A model generated the notes under the pieces. That model worked only from the letters and a program-made list of their open reading frames with translations. It was not told where the DNA came from and did not search any database. Of a DNA stretch of 64,000 nucleotides, positions 53,696 to 63,182 are shown in pieces. A program made the translations under genes and the position numbers. The stretch is from positions 33,206 to 97,205 of the forward strand of contig NZ_JOFH01000026.1 of NCBI RefSeq assembly GCF_000721235.1. Direction: 5' to 3'. Positions within the stretch are counted from its first letter, which is position 1. Each line of letters opens with the position of its first letter. This DNA comes from Streptomyces olivaceus (GTDB taxonomy: Bacteria > Actinomycetota > Actinomycetes > Streptomycetales > Streptomycetaceae).

Positions 53696-55062
53696 CGTCC
53701 CGCCCCCGCCCCACCGGGTCTTCGCGACGCGGGCGGAACCAGCGGCAGCGGGTCGGCGGGGGTCAGGTCGGGGTCGTCCATCGGGAAGGTCCGCACCCGG
53801 CCGGTCTCGGAGTACGGCGTCTCGAACCGCACGGTGACCCGCCCGAGACCGCTGCCCTGCACCCACCCGTGCCCGTGCCGCGCGTGCCGGACGTCGTGTC
53901 CCGACGGCCACCGGCGCTCGGCGGGGGCCGGCCGCGGCTCGGCGGCGGGCTCGGGCTCCGGCTCCGCGGCCGGCATCTCGTCCCGGCCGCCGGCCGCCTG
54001 CGCGAACAGGTCCTCCTGCGTGTAGTCGGCGAGACCGCTCACGCCGACCCCGAGCAGCCGCACACCGCCCGTCGTGTCGACCGAGTCCAGCAGCCGGGCG
54101 GCCGCCTCCCGCACCACCGACGTGTCGTCCGTGGGGCCGCGCAGGGTCTCGGAGCGGGTGAGCGTGGAGAAGTCGTACCTGCGGACCTTGAGCACGATGG
54201 TCCGCCCGGACAGTCCGGACCCGCGCAGCCGCCGCACGCACCGGTCCGCCAGCCGCTCCACCTCGACGCCGACCCGCACCCGGTCGTGGATGTCCACGTC
54301 GTAGGTGTCCTCCACGGACACGGACTTGGTCTCCCGCTCGGCCACCACCGGCCGCTCGTCGCGGGCCAGGGCCATCGCGTGGAGGGCGTGTCCGTGCGCC
54401 CGGCCCAGCAACCGCACCAGCTCGTCCTCGCCCGCCTCCGCGAGTTCACCGACCGTGGTGATGCCGGCCCGCCGGAGATGGTCTCCCGTCGCCGGCCCGA
54501 CCCCGGGCAGGGTCCGCACCGTCATCGGCTCCAGCATGGCCCGCTCGGTCCCCGGCGGGATCAGGACCAGCCCGTCGGGCTTGGCCTCCTCTGAGGCGAT
54601 CTTGGCCAGCATCTTGGAGGCGGCCAGGCCCACGGACCCGGTGAGGCCGGTGACGGCGCGGATGTCCGTGCGCAGCTTCGTCCCGGCCAGCCGCGCGGAC
54701 TCCGCGTCCCGGGCCGAGCCGCCCGCCTCCAGGTCCACGAAGGCCTCGTCCAGGCTCAGCGGCTCCACCAGCGGGGACAGCTCCCGCAACAGCGCCATCA
54801 CCTGCTCGCTGATCGACCTGTACAGCTCGAAGCGCGGCACCAGGTAGGCCGCGTTGGGGGCCAGCCGGCGGGCCTGGCCCATGGGCATCGCCGAGTGCAC
54901 GCCGAAGACCCGGGCCTCGTACGAGGCGGTGGCGACCACTCCGCGCGGGCCGAGACCGCCCACGACCACGGCCTTGCCGCGCAGGCTCGGCTTGGACGCC
55001 TGCTCCACCGAGGCGAAGAAGGCATCCATGTCGAGATGCAGGATCGTGGGCGAGGTTCTCAC
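53611..55062 (-). CDS. dinB: DNA polymerase IV (Y-family, DinB)
   Basis: A 483-residue translesion DNA polymerase. The Y-family motifs are present: ILHLDMDAFFASVEQ, ATASYEARVFGVHSAM and LSLDEAFVDLEAG (the two catalytic carboxylates). The HhH region is in VRTLPGVGPATGDHLRRAGI. After the little-finger domain there is a ~110-residue Pro/Arg/Ala-rich tail that reaches antisense into the PRC-barrel gene. I do not see a clear beta-clamp-binding motif in that tail. Role: lesion bypass and mutagenesis. Confidence 0.92.
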   Translation of the reverse strand: MRTSPTILHLDMDAFFASVEQASKPSLRGKAVVVGGLGPRGVVATASYEARVFGVHSAMPMGQARRLAPNAAYLVPRFELYRSISEQVMALLRELSPLVEPLSLDEAFVDLEAGGSARDAESARLAGTKLRTDIRAVTGLTGSVGLAASKMLAKIASEEAKPDGLVLIPPGTERAMLEPMTVRTLPGVGPATGDHLRRAGITTVGELAEAGEDELVRLLGRAHGHALHAMALARDERPVVAERETKSVSVEDTYDVDIHDRVRVGVEVERLADRCVRRLRGSGLSGRTIVLKVRRYDFSTLTRSETLRGPTDDTSVVREAAARLLDSVDTTGGVRLLGVGVSGLADYTQEDLFAQAAGGRDEMPAAEPEPEPAAEPRPAPAERRWPSGHDVRHARHGHGWVQGSGLGRVTVRFETPYSETGRVRTFPMDDPDLTPADPLPLVPPASRRPGGAGAGRQPSSLPLPASLPKSRSGSGGGAATSSP

Positions 55063-55145
55063 ACCTCTGATGCTGCCCTACGCCACTGACAACGCCGACG
55101 ACGGCGCCGCCCGGCCCGGGACCGTGCCGGGCTCGGCACCGGTGC

Positions 55146-55832
55146 TCAGACCGCCCTGTTGCTGCGTCGCCGGGCCAGTTCGTCCGCCGGGTTGTGGCCG
55201 ACCAGGGTCTCCCCCGTGTCGATCCGCTCGCCGTGCAGCTGCGACAACGCGCCCTCGACGTCCCGCCACACGACGCCGACGGCGATCCCGAAGACGCCCT
55301 GACCGCCCTGGAGCAGCGCGTGGACCTCGTCGGGCGAGGTGCACTCGTGGACGGTGGCGCCGTCGCTCATCAGCGTCATCCGCTCCAGGTCGCGGAAACC
55401 GCGTTCCCGCAGGTGCTGGACGGCGGTGCGGATGTTCTGGAGCGACACCCCGGTGTCGAGGAAACGCTTGACGATCTTCAGCACGACCACGTCGCGGAAG
55501 CTGTAGAGACGCTGTGTCCCCGAGCCGTGCGCGGGCCGCACACTGGGCTCGACCAGGCCCGTACGGGCCCAGTAGTCGAGCTGCCGGTACGTGATGCCGG
55601 CGGCCGCGCAGGCCGTCGGCCCGCGGTAGCCGATCTGCTCCGAAGCCATGGCGGCCGCCCCTTTGCCCGTCGGCACGGCAGCCGCTCGCTGCGGGGCCGG
55701 ATCGGCCGCGCCGCCGTGCTGGGGGTACCCCCCGTCCGTGCGGAGCCGTGAGCCCGGGGGAGGGTACGGACCACTCACCCCGAGACCGTGCCCGGGGCCA
55801 CCCCCAGCCGTACCGTCGCCGCTGATTCTCAC
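55146..55832 (-). CDS. MerR-family regulator
   Basis: A 228-residue regulator. After a ~62-residue Gly/Pro/Ala-rich extension, the winged helix begins EQIGYRGPTACAAAGITYRQLDYWARTGLVEPS and continues RLYSFRDVVVLKIVKRFLDTGVSLQNIRTAV. A C-terminal ligand-type domain follows (ECTSPDEVHALLQGGQGVFGIAVG). The GTG at 55832 is chosen for GGAGG upstream and a near-consensus promoter; a later start at MASEQIG is possible. It is the last gene of the garA-ftsR-bfn-merR block. Confidence 0.88.
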   Translation of the reverse strand: MRISGDGTAGGGPGHGLGVSGPYPPPGSRLRTDGGYPQHGGAADPAPQRAAAVPTGKGAAAMASEQIGYRGPTACAAAGITYRQLDYWARTGLVEPSVRPAHGSGTQRLYSFRDVVVLKIVKRFLDTGVSLQNIRTAVQHLRERGFRDLERMTLMSDGATVHECTSPDEVHALLQGGQGVFGIAVGVVWRDVEGALSQLHGERIDTGETLVGHNPADELARRRSNRAV

Positions 55833-55862
55833 GCCGACCTCCGTCCTTGACCTGCCTCCTCG

Positions 55863-55891
55863 AAGGTAGGCAGTCACCAAGGGTGCGTCAA
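55863..55891 (-). promoter_or_regulatory. sigma-70-type promoter for merR
   Basis: Read on the minus strand: TTGACG, 17 bp, TACCTT. Initiation a few bases on leaves a leader of about 25 bases with GGAGG before the GTG. An 8-bp inverted repeat CACTCGGC-AC-GCCGAGTG (55901-55918) lies just upstream and may be an operator. Confidence 0.65.
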
Positions 55892-56025
55892 CGATCGCCA
55901 CACTCGGCACGCCGAGTGATAATCACCCTACGAGTGGTTTCGCGTGCCCTGTCTCGGGGAAAGGCTGGCCGAATGTGCCCGTTCCCGGGCCCCGCGTCGC
56001 CCCTCGCCGTCATCGCCCACACCGG

Positions 56026-56499
56026 TCACTGGTTGCTGGTCCCGAAGTCCTCCGGGGAGATCTGGTCGAGGAACTCGCGGAACTTCTCCACCTCGTCCTC
56101 CTGCTCGTCCGGGATGGCGATGCCCGCGTCGTCGAGGACCGTGTCGCTGCCGTAGATCGGCGTCCCGGTGCGCAGCGCCAGCGCTATGGCGTCCGACGGC
56201 CGGGCGCTCACCTCGACGCCGGTCGCGAAGACCAGCTCCGCGTAGAAGACCCCGTCCCGCAGGTCGGTGATGCGCACTTCCGTGAGCTCCTGGCCGACGG
56301 CCTCCAGCACGTCCTTGAACAGGTCGTGCGTCAGCGGACGTGCCGGAGCCATGCCCTGCTGGGCGAAGGCGATCGCCGTCGCCTCCCCGGGTCCGATCCA
56401 GATGGGAAGGTAACGGTCGCCTCCTACCTCGCGCAGCAGCACGATCGGTTGGTTGGAGGGCATCTCGACCCGGACACCTACGACATCGAGCTCGTTCAC
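56026..56499 (-). CDS. bifunctional nuclease (DUF151) family protein
   Basis: A 157-residue protein matching the BFN domain: VVGVRVEMPSNQPIVLLREVGGDRYLPIWIGPGEATAIAFAQQG, then RPLTHDLFKDVLEAVGQELTEVRITDL and SARPSDAIALALRTGTPIY. Plant members have RNase and DNase activity; the bacterial role is unclear. The C-terminus is acidic. It lies 84 bp after ftsR in a conserved actinobacterial order. Confidence 0.9.
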   Translation of the reverse strand: MNELDVVGVRVEMPSNQPIVLLREVGGDRYLPIWIGPGEATAIAFAQQGMAPARPLTHDLFKDVLEAVGQELTEVRITDLRDGVFYAELVFATGVEVSARPSDAIALALRTGTPIYGSDTVLDDAGIAIPDEQEDEVEKFREFLDQISPEDFGTSNQ

Positions 56500-56583
56500 A
56501 CACCAACCCTAGGCCGTGCCCGGGACGTTTGGGTAGTCGGGCCGGGATCGGGTGGGCGATCCGGGGCCGCCGCAGGGTCCGGA

Positions 56584-57324
56584 TCAGGGCAGTCGCACGC
56601 CGAGCGCGGTCTGCACCAGCGCCGCGTGCAGCCGCACGGCCAGTCCCGCCAGTTCCTTGGTACGCGCCTCGGCATGTGCCCTGGTCTGGGGGTTGCGGTG
56701 TCGTTTCAGCGGGGCGACCACCTGGTCCACGAGGCCCGCCTCCCGGTCGGCGGCCGCCTTCATCACCCGCAGGTGACGCGGCTCGATCCCGAACCGGCCC
56801 AGCTGGACCACCAGGGACGCCACGGTCACCGCCTCGGCGTCGTAGGCCCCGTCGGGCAGCGGGGCGAGCAGTCCGTAGGACTCCCACTCCGCCAGTTCCC
56901 GGTCCTCGATCCCGGCGGCGGCGAGCAGCTCGTCCCGGCCGATCCTGGCCACCGTCGGGCCCTCGGCCGGCTCCGGTGCGGCCTCCCCGTCCCGCTGCCG
57001 GCCCACGGTCGGCAGGGAGACGGCCTCACCACGCTCCACCGCGTCCAGATGGTCGCGGATGACCTTGAGCGGCAGATAGTGGTCCCGCTGCATGCGCAGC
57101 ACCCGGCCGAGGCGCTCGACGTCGTGTGCGCTGAACTTCCGATACCCGGCCGGAGTCCGCCGCGGCTCGACCAGGCCCTCCGACTCCAGGAAACGGATCT
57201 TGGAGATGGTGATGTCGGGGAACTCGTCACGCAGCGCGTTCAGCACCGCGCCGATGCTCATCAGCCCACTGTCCGTGGCGGCGGTGCCGTGCTGCCCGGC
57301 ACCGCCGCTCGGTGTATGAAGCAT
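56584..57324 (-). CDS. ftsR: FtsR-like MerR-family regulator
   Basis: A 246-residue MerR-type regulator. Its helix-turn-helix contains LMSIGAVLNALRDEFPDITISKIRFLESEGLVEPRRTPAGYRKFSAHDVERLGRVL. The gene order garA-ftsR-bfn-merR is as in Corynebacterium, where FtsR controls ftsZ; I assign it by family and position. The C-terminal part has a second helical domain. The ATG at 57324 is the natural start. It is 43 bp downstream of the garA-like gene. Confidence 0.85.
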   Translation of the reverse strand: MLHTPSGGAGQHGTAATDSGLMSIGAVLNALRDEFPDITISKIRFLESEGLVEPRRTPAGYRKFSAHDVERLGRVLRMQRDHYLPLKVIRDHLDAVERGEAVSLPTVGRQRDGEAAPEPAEGPTVARIGRDELLAAAGIEDRELAEWESYGLLAPLPDGAYDAEAVTVASLVVQLGRFGIEPRHLRVMKAAADREAGLVDQVVAPLKRHRNPQTRAHAEARTKELAGLAVRLHAALVQTALGVRLP

Positions 57325-57367
57325 GGACCTTCCCTGGTGGTTCCCCGGGGCGGGACCCGGGGGCGGG

Positions 57368-58174
57368 TCAGTAACCCCGCTGGCTCGCGTAGAACACCAG
57401 CCGGTACTTGCCGATCTGCACCTCGTCACCGTTCGACAGGGCGACCTGGTCGATGCGCTCCCGGTTGACGTAGGTGCCGTTGAGGCTGCCGACGTCGGCG
57501 ACGGTGAAGGAACCGTCCTGAGCGCGACGGAACTCCACGTGCCGGCGCGAGACCGTCACGTCGTCGAGGAAGATGTCGCTCTGCGGATGGCGCCCGGCCG
57601 TGGTCAGCTCGCCGTCGAGCAGAAAGCGGCTGCCCGAGTTCGGACCGCGGCGCACGACCAGGAGCGCGGAGCCGAGCGGCAGCGCGTCGACCGCCGCCTG
57701 CGCCTCGGGAGAGAGCGCCGGCACCGCCGTCTGGCCGGTGGCCTCCGCGTCGTACGCCTCCAGGCCGGAGATGGAGATCGTGGAGGTCGTCTCGGACGCA
57801 CGCTCCGGGACCGCACCGGCACGCAGCGGAGCGCCGCAGTTGGAGCAGAAACGGCTGTTCTCCGCGTTGCGGTTGCCGCACCTCGTACAGACCAGGGCCG
57901 ACATGGACGGATCCTCCTGCCGCGGCTGCCCCGCCGGGGCGTTCGACGCGTACGGGTCGGGGGTGAACCCTCCACCCGGACCTGAGGCTGAGGGCTGGCC
58001 GAAACCTATGCCGCCGGACTGAGCAGGGTCAACAGACGGCGCGCCGGGGCCACCCACCTGGTCCCGGAACATCGGGCGTGCGCCCTCCGCGTCGGGCTGG
58101 GCGCGATGGCGGGCGGTCGCGTTGTCGCCGCCCTCTCGCGCGCTCTTGCCGAACAACTTCGCAAACAACTTCAC
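57368..58174 (-). CDS. garA: FHA-domain protein, GarA/OdhI-like with zinc ribbon
   Basis: A 268-residue protein. Residues 1-90 are a disordered Gly/Pro region. About 92-117 is a zinc ribbon, CTRCGNRN...FCSNCG. A phosphorylation motif SETTSTISISG follows, like the ETTS motif of GarA/OdhI. The C-terminal FHA domain has TAGRHPQSDIFLDDVTVSRRHVEF and LNGTYVNRERID. In actinobacteria GarA/OdhI inhibits 2-oxoglutarate dehydrogenase and is controlled by Ser/Thr kinases. The GTG at 58174 follows AAGGGG. The zinc ribbon and N-terminal extension are larger than in the mycobacterial protein. Confidence 0.88.
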   Translation of the reverse strand: MKLFAKLFGKSAREGGDNATARHRAQPDAEGARPMFRDQVGGPGAPSVDPAQSGGIGFGQPSASGPGGGFTPDPYASNAPAGQPRQEDPSMSALVCTRCGNRNAENSRFCSNCGAPLRAGAVPERASETTSTISISGLEAYDAEATGQTAVPALSPEAQAAVDALPLGSALLVVRRGPNSGSRFLLDGELTTAGRHPQSDIFLDDVTVSRRHVEFRRAQDGSFTVADVGSLNGTYVNRERIDQVALSNGDEVQIGKYRLVFYASQRGY

Positions 58175-58364
58175 GGGCGATTCCCCTTGACCGAAACAGA
58201 CCCGCCCGTGGGGCAGGACGAACCCTGACTGACCGTACTGGCCGACCCGGACATCTTCACAACGTCCGCCTCCACCAGACAGTTTCCACCACGCACCGCC
58301 CAATCGGTGCGCCGACCCCCCGCAACCTCATGCCCTCGCCGGACACCCCTCATGCACCGCCGCT

Positions 58365-59246
58365 TCACTGGGAGGACGACCGAGCGTAGTCAGGCCGCTC
58401 CGCCGCTCGCAAGGCATCCACGACGATCTTGCTCGACTGCTCAACAGTAACGGTGGCCTGTTCCTTTTCCAGAGTCTGCACCACACCTCCAGGAATGTTG
58501 AGAGCCGGTTCGAGGTCCTGCGGCTTGCCGATGACCTGGAAACGATAGGGCGCGTTGATCTTGTTCCCGTCCACGCTCACGGACTTGTCGGAGTCCGTGA
58601 GGTAGGTGCCCGCGACGACCCGCACACCGTTCACCTGGATCGCCTCCGCACCCGCCGCACGCAGTTCCTGGATCGCGTCGAGCAGCATGTCCGCCTCGAC
58701 CGCTCCCTTCGTGTCCTCGATCGTCACCGTGATCCCGGGACCCTGCGCGGCCACGGTGCCCGCGAGGATGCCCAGTTGCCGCTCCTTCTCCAGCGTCTGC
58801 CTACGGGCCTCCTCGGCCTGGTCGGAGCTGTTCTCCAGCTCGTCCCGCTGCTTCTCGAGGCCCTGCTTCTCGTCTTCAAGACGCTGAGTACGGTCGTCCA
58901 GTTCATCGAGGATGCGCACCAGATCCTCCTGGCGGGCACCGCGCAGCGCGCCGTCGCTCTCGCTGTTCGAGGCCACCTGGACGGCGAGGCCGAACCCGAG
59001 ACCGAACAGGAGCAGGGCGACGATGAGTTGGGCCCGGGTCAGGCGCGGCGGCCAGAGCCCCGCGAAGAGCCGGTCCCGGCCGGTGAGCCCGGCCGACGCC
59101 GACCGGTCCCCCTCCGGGGCGTCGCCCGCCGGGGTGTCCGAGGACGGCGCGTCCGCGGCCGGGGGCCGCGCCGGCGGCAGCTCTGCGGGCAGTTCCTTGC
59201 GCAGCCGGTTCGACGGCTGCCCGTCGTGATCGCTCATCGGTCTCAC
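58365..59246 (-). CDS. DUF881-family membrane-anchored protein (distal)
   Basis: A 293-residue protein: cytoplasmic N-terminus rich in Pro/Ala, one membrane helix (LIVALLLFGLGFGLAVQVASNS), a coiled coil (RILDELDDRTQRLEDEKQGLEKQRDELEN) and the DUF881 domain with VQGPGITVTIED, AEAIQVNGVRV and NAPYRFQVIG. Its GTG overlaps the sbp stop (GTGA). It is the third gene of a DUF881-sbp-DUF881 operon. Probably an extracytoplasmic cell-envelope or division-associated protein. Confidence 0.88.
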   Translation of the reverse strand: MRPMSDHDGQPSNRLRKELPAELPPARPPAADAPSSDTPAGDAPEGDRSASAGLTGRDRLFAGLWPPRLTRAQLIVALLLFGLGFGLAVQVASNSESDGALRGARQEDLVRILDELDDRTQRLEDEKQGLEKQRDELENSSDQAEEARRQTLEKERQLGILAGTVAAQGPGITVTIEDTKGAVEADMLLDAIQELRAAGAEAIQVNGVRVVAGTYLTDSDKSVSVDGNKINAPYRFQVIGKPQDLEPALNIPGGVVQTLEKEQATVTVEQSSKIVVDALRAAERPDYARSSSQ

Positions 59247-59575
59247 GCCCGGAACACGTGGCGCCGGATCGCCGCCGCGTTGGAGAAGATGCGGATGCCG
59301 AGGACGACCACGACACCCGTGGACAACTGGGCACCCACGCCCAACTTGTCGCCCAGGAACACGATCAGCGCGGCCACGACCACGTTCGAGAGGAACGACA
59401 CCACGAAGACCTTGTCGTCGAAGATGCCGTCGAGCATGGCCCGCAGGCCGCCGAACACGGCGTCCAGCGCCGCCACGACGGCGATCGGCAGATACGGCTC
59501 GACGGCCGCCGGCACCTCGGGCCGGACCAACAGTCCGGCCACGACTCCCACGACGAGGCCCAGTACGGCGATCAC
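59243..59575 (-). CDS. sbp: small basic membrane protein (DUF1290, Sbp-like)
   Basis: A 110-residue membrane protein with three hydrophobic segments (IAVLGLVVGVVAGLLV, YLPIAVVAALDAVFGGL, FVVSFLSNVVVAALIVFLG). The family motif LDAVFGGLRAMLDGIFDDKVF is clear. Both ends overlap neighbours by 4 bp (GTGA), so all three genes are translationally coupled. In Bacillus the homologue is next to division genes; a division or envelope role is likely here. Confidence 0.9.
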   Translation of the reverse strand: MIAVLGLVVGVVAGLLVRPEVPAAVEPYLPIAVVAALDAVFGGLRAMLDGIFDDKVFVVSFLSNVVVAALIVFLGDKLGVGAQLSTGVVVVLGIRIFSNAAAIRRHVFRA

Positions 59576-60468
59576 GATGTGCCCTTCTCGGTTATCGGTT
59601 GTGCTGTACGTACGATCACACTCGGCGCGGCCGGCAGCTTGAGGTCCTCCGCGACGGAGATGGCGGTCCGGATGCCGTAGTTCTCCTGCAGGGCGTGCAG
59701 GTACAGCCCGTCGGCGCTGTCCTGGAAGGTGCTGCTCAGCCGCTCGCCGTCCCCCACCGCGAGCACCGTGTACGGCGGCACCAGCGGCCTGTTGTCGACC
59801 AGTATCGCGTCTCCGGCGGCCCTGATCGCCGACAGTGCCGTCAGACGCTGCCCGTTGATGGAGACCGCCTCGGCTCCCGACTCCCACAGCCCGTTGACCA
59901 CGCGCTGCATGTCCCGGTCGCGCAGGCGCCCGGTGTCGGAGAAGTCCGAGGTCCCGCGCGCCTGCCCGTCGCCTCCCGTGCCGGCTTCCTTCGCGTCGTC
60001 CACCACGAGTTTCACACCGGGCCCGTGCACCTCGGAGGCACCCGACAGGATGCCCACCAGGTCGGACCGGTCGCCGTCGCCGCTCTTCTCCAGCGCCTCG
60101 CGCTGGCGGGCGCCGACGTCGTCCCGCAGCTCGTCGATGCTCTTCTCCAGTTCGTCGGCCGCCGAGGTCTCCTCCTCTATGCGGTCGACCAGCTCCTCGC
60201 GCTCCTTGGCCACGACGGGAGCGGCGACCCGTGCCTGGGCCGCGCCGACCGTGACGACCAGGGCCGCGAGCACCAGACCCGCCGCGAGTCCGAGCTTGGC
60301 CCTGAGGGTCTTGGGCAGGCCGCCGCTCCCGTCGGCCTTCTTCCGGGCGGCCGCCTCGGCGTATCCGTCGTCGAGGCTGTGGTCCATGACATTGGTGAGC
60401 AATGACATGGACGCGTCCGGACGGGCAGGCCGCGTCGATGTGCTCCGAACGGGGGGTTGCTGCGGCAT
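59572..60468 (-). CDS. DUF881-family membrane-anchored protein (proximal)
   Basis: A 298-residue protein, first gene of the operon. The cytoplasmic segment includes ASMSLLTNVMDHSLDDGYAEAAAR. A membrane helix (LGLAAGLVLAALVVTVGAAQA), a coiled coil and the DUF881 domain (VHGPGVKLVVDD, AEAVSINGQRL, VPPYTVLAVGD) follow. The start is uncertain: 60468 (used), 60477 or 60408. It has the same architecture as the distal copy but low identity, so this is an old duplication. Confidence 0.87.
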   Translation of the reverse strand: MPQQPPVRSTSTRPARPDASMSLLTNVMDHSLDDGYAEAAARKKADGSGGLPKTLRAKLGLAAGLVLAALVVTVGAAQARVAAPVVAKEREELVDRIEEETSAADELEKSIDELRDDVGARQREALEKSGDGDRSDLVGILSGASEVHGPGVKLVVDDAKEAGTGGDGQARGTSDFSDTGRLRDRDMQRVVNGLWESGAEAVSINGQRLTALSAIRAAGDAILVDNRPLVPPYTVLAVGDGERLSSTFQDSADGLYLHALQENYGIRTAISVAEDLKLPAAPSVIVRTAQPITEKGTS

Positions 60469-60517
60469 GCCGCACATCGTCGCACGCCGCCGCCCCTACC
60501 TCCGAACGGCCCCACCG

Positions 60518-60559
60518 GCGTGCCGGACAGGCCCCCTTGGGGACACTTGTCCGGCACGC
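60518..60559. terminator. hairpin between manC-like gene and the DUF881 operon
   Basis: GCGTGCCGGACA at 60518-60529 pairs perfectly with TGTCCGGCACGC at 60548-60559. It lies 16 bp after the nucleotidyltransferase gene on the minus strand. Confidence 0.7.
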
Positions 60560-60574
60560 GCGCGTGCGGCGTCT

Positions 60575-63070
60575 TTACCGGCCCGCGCTGTCCACCACCG
60601 CGGACCACTCGTCGAGCAGCGCCTGCGCGGAGGCGTCGTCCGGGCCCTCGGCCCACAGGTGGGTCACCGCCTCCGCCGGGTCCGGCAGCACCATCACCCA
60701 GCGCCCGTCGGTCTCGACGACGCGCACCCCGTCCGTGGTGTCCACGGACCGGTCCCCGGCCGCCTCGACCACCCGTCGCATCACCAGGCCCTTGACCGCC
60801 CACGGAGTGGCGAGGTCGCGCTTGAGGACGTGCGCCCGCGGAATCCGAGCGTCGATCTGGCTCAGCGTGAGCTGGGTCCGGGCGACCAGCCCGATCAGCC
60901 GCACGAAGGCCGCCGTGCCGTCGTAGACGCTGCTGAACTCCGGGACGATGAAGCCGCCCTTGCCGTCACCGCCGAAGATCGCGCCCTCTTCCCCTCCGAC
61001 CCGCGTGAGGTCGTCGGGCGAGGTCGTCGTCCACTCGACCTGCGTGCCGTGGTACGCCGCGACCTGCTCGGCGATCCTGGTGGTGGTCACCGGCAGGGCG
61101 ACCCGGCCGCTGCGCCGCTCGGCCGCGATCAGGTCCAGCATCACCAGCAGCGCGCGGTCGTCCTCGATGATCCGGCCCTTCTCGTCGACGAGCGAAAGCC
61201 GCTCACCGACCGGGTCGAACCGCACCCCGAACGCGGCCCGCGAGGACGCCACTATCTCCCCGAGGCGGACCAGCCCCGACCGGCGCATGTCGGCCGTCTC
61301 GGTCGGCCTGGCCTCGTCGAGGCCGGGGTTGATGGTCAGCGAGTCGACCCCCAGCTTCCCGAGCAGGCTGGGCAGTACCAGTCCCGCACTGCCGTTGGAG
61401 GCGTCGACGACCACCTTGAGCCCGGAGTCCGCGATCCCGGTGATGTCGACGTTGCGCAGCAGCGACCCCGTGTACGAGTCGTACACGCTGGACGGGAAGT
61501 GCAGGTCCCCGATCTCTCCGGGGAACGCCCGCCGGTACTCCTGCCGCGCGAACACCCGGTCCAGCTTCCGCTGGCTGCCCTGCGACAGGTCGGCGCCCTG
61601 GCCGTCGAAGAACATGATGTCCACGGAGTCCGGCACACCGAGGGTGGTGCGGATCATGATCCCGCCGGCACTCCCCCGCGCGGTCTGCTGCCGCGCCACG
61701 GGCAGCGGTACGTTCTCCAGGTCGCGTACGTCGATGGCGCTGGCCTGCAGCGCGGAGATCACCGCCCGCTTGAGCGCACGGGCGCCGCGGGAGTGGTCGC
61801 GGGCCGTGGTGACGGTGGAGCCCTTCTTGAGGGTCGTCGCGTAGGCGCCTGCCAGCCGGACGGCGAGCTCCGGGGTGATCTCCACGTTCAGGATGCCGGA
61901 CACCCCTCGGGCGCCGAAGAGGTGCGCCTGCCCCCGGGACTCCCAGATCACCGAGGTGTTGACGAAGGCGCCGGCCTCGATGGTCTTGAACGGGTAGACG
62001 CGGACGTTGCCCTGGATGATCGATTCTTCACCGACCAGGCACTCGTCACCGATGACCGCGCCGTCCTCGATCCGCGCGGCGCGCATGATGTCGGTGTTCT
62101 TGCCGACCACGCAGCCCCGCAGGTTGCTGTGCGGCCCGACGTACACGTTGTCGGCCACGACGGCCTTGTGCAGGAACGCACCGCTCTTCACGACGACGTT
62201 GGAGCCGACGATCGAGTGCTCCCGGATCTCGGCGCCGGCCTCGACCTTGGCGTAGTCGCCGATGTAGAGGGGTCCCCGCAGGACGGCGTCGGGGTGCACC
62301 TCCGCGCCCTCGGCCACCCAGACGCCGGGCGAGATCTCGAAGCCGTCGATGTCGACGTCGACCTTGCGTTCGAGGACGTCGGCCTGCGCCTTCACATAGC
62401 TCTCGTGGGTGCCGACGTCCTCCCAGTAGCCCTCGGCGACATAGCCGTAGACGGGCTTGCCTTCCTTCATCAGCTGCGGGAAGACGTCACCCGACCAGTC
62501 CACGGGCACATCGGGGTCCACGTAGTCGAAGACCTCGGGCTCCATCACGTAGATGCCGGTGTTCACGGTGTCCGAGAAGACCTGGCCCCAGGTCGGCTTC
62601 TCCAGGAAGCGCTCGACCTTGCCCTCTTCGTCGACGATCGTGATGCCGAATTCCAGCGGGTTGGGGACCCGCGTCAGACACACGGTGACGAGCGCACCGT
62701 TCTCCTTGTGGAAATTGATCAGATCGGTGAGGTCGAAGTCGGTCAGCGCATCGCCGGAAATGACGAGGAAGGCATCGTCCTTCAATGCCTCCTCGGCGTT
62801 CTTGACGCTTCCGGCGGTACCGAGTGGCTTCTCCTCGTTGGCATAGGTGAGCTCCATTCCGAGTTCCTCACCGTCACCGAAGTAGTTCTTGACCAGCGAG
62901 GCCAGGAACTGGACGGTGACGACGGTCTCGTTGAGCCCGTGCCTTTTGAGCAGCCGCAGCACGTGCTCCATGATCGGCCGGTTGGCCACCGGCAGGAGCG
63001 GCTTGGGCATGCTCGAGGTCATGGGACGAAGGCGAGTGCCCTCGCCGCCAGCCATCACGACGGCCTTCAT
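60575..63070 (-). CDS. nucleotidyltransferase fused to a catalytically degenerate phosphomannomutase-like domain
   Basis: An 831-residue protein. Residues 1-230 are a sugar-1-phosphate nucleotidyltransferase ([18 protein letters not shown], then [10 protein letters not shown] and [12 protein letters not shown]). About 250-370 is a left-handed beta-helix of hexapeptide repeats. From ~380 there is a phosphomannomutase-like part whose three active-site motifs are lost: the phosphoserine TASHNP is RTTLGVPD (~473), the metal loop DGDGDR is DPVGER (~618), and the sugar loop GEESGH is GGDGKGG (~700). Likely a GDP-mannose-type pyrophosphorylase with a non-catalytic regulatory domain. Confidence 0.9.
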   Translation of the reverse strand: MKAVVMAGGEGTRLRPMTSSMPKPLLPVANRPIMEHVLRLLKRHGLNETVVTVQFLASLVKNYFGDGEELGMELTYANEEKPLGTAGSVKNAEEALKDDAFLVISGDALTDFDLTDLINFHKENGALVTVCLTRVPNPLEFGITIVDEEGKVERFLEKPTWGQVFSDTVNTGIYVMEPEVFDYVDPDVPVDWSGDVFPQLMKEGKPVYGYVAEGYWEDVGTHESYVKAQADVLERKVDVDIDGFEISPGVWVAEGAEVHPDAVLRGPLYIGDYAKVEAGAEIREHSIVGSNVVVKSGAFLHKAVVADNVYVGPHSNLRGCVVGKNTDIMRAARIEDGAVIGDECLVGEESIIQGNVRVYPFKTIEAGAFVNTSVIWESRGQAHLFGARGVSGILNVEITPELAVRLAGAYATTLKKGSTVTTARDHSRGARALKRAVISALQASAIDVRDLENVPLPVARQQTARGSAGGIMIRTTLGVPDSVDIMFFDGQGADLSQGSQRKLDRVFARQEYRRAFPGEIGDLHFPSSVYDSYTGSLLRNVDITGIADSGLKVVVDASNGSAGLVLPSLLGKLGVDSLTINPGLDEARPTETADMRRSGLVRLGEIVASSRAAFGVRFDPVGERLSLVDEKGRIIEDDRALLVMLDLIAAERRSGRVALPVTTTRIAEQVAAYHGTQVEWTTTSPDDLTRVGGEEGAIFGGDGKGGFIVPEFSSVYDGTAAFVRLIGLVARTQLTLSQIDARIPRAHVLKRDLATPWAVKGLVMRRVVEAAGDRSVDTTDGVRVVETDGRWVMVLPDPAEAVTHLWAEGPDDASAQALLDEWSAVVDSAGR

Positions 63071-63182
63071 GTCGGAAGCGTCCTCCTCTAAGAGATGACG
63101 GTTAAGCCGACTTCACCCGTCCAGGGTCCCGCACTTTTCCAGCGCGGGCCATCCGACCACCAGGACCGGACCATCAGCGAGT

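Noticed and set aside
59729..63091. 1120-residue plus-strand open frame
   Set aside because: Antisense to the nucleotidyltransferase and DUF881 genes, which have clear motifs.
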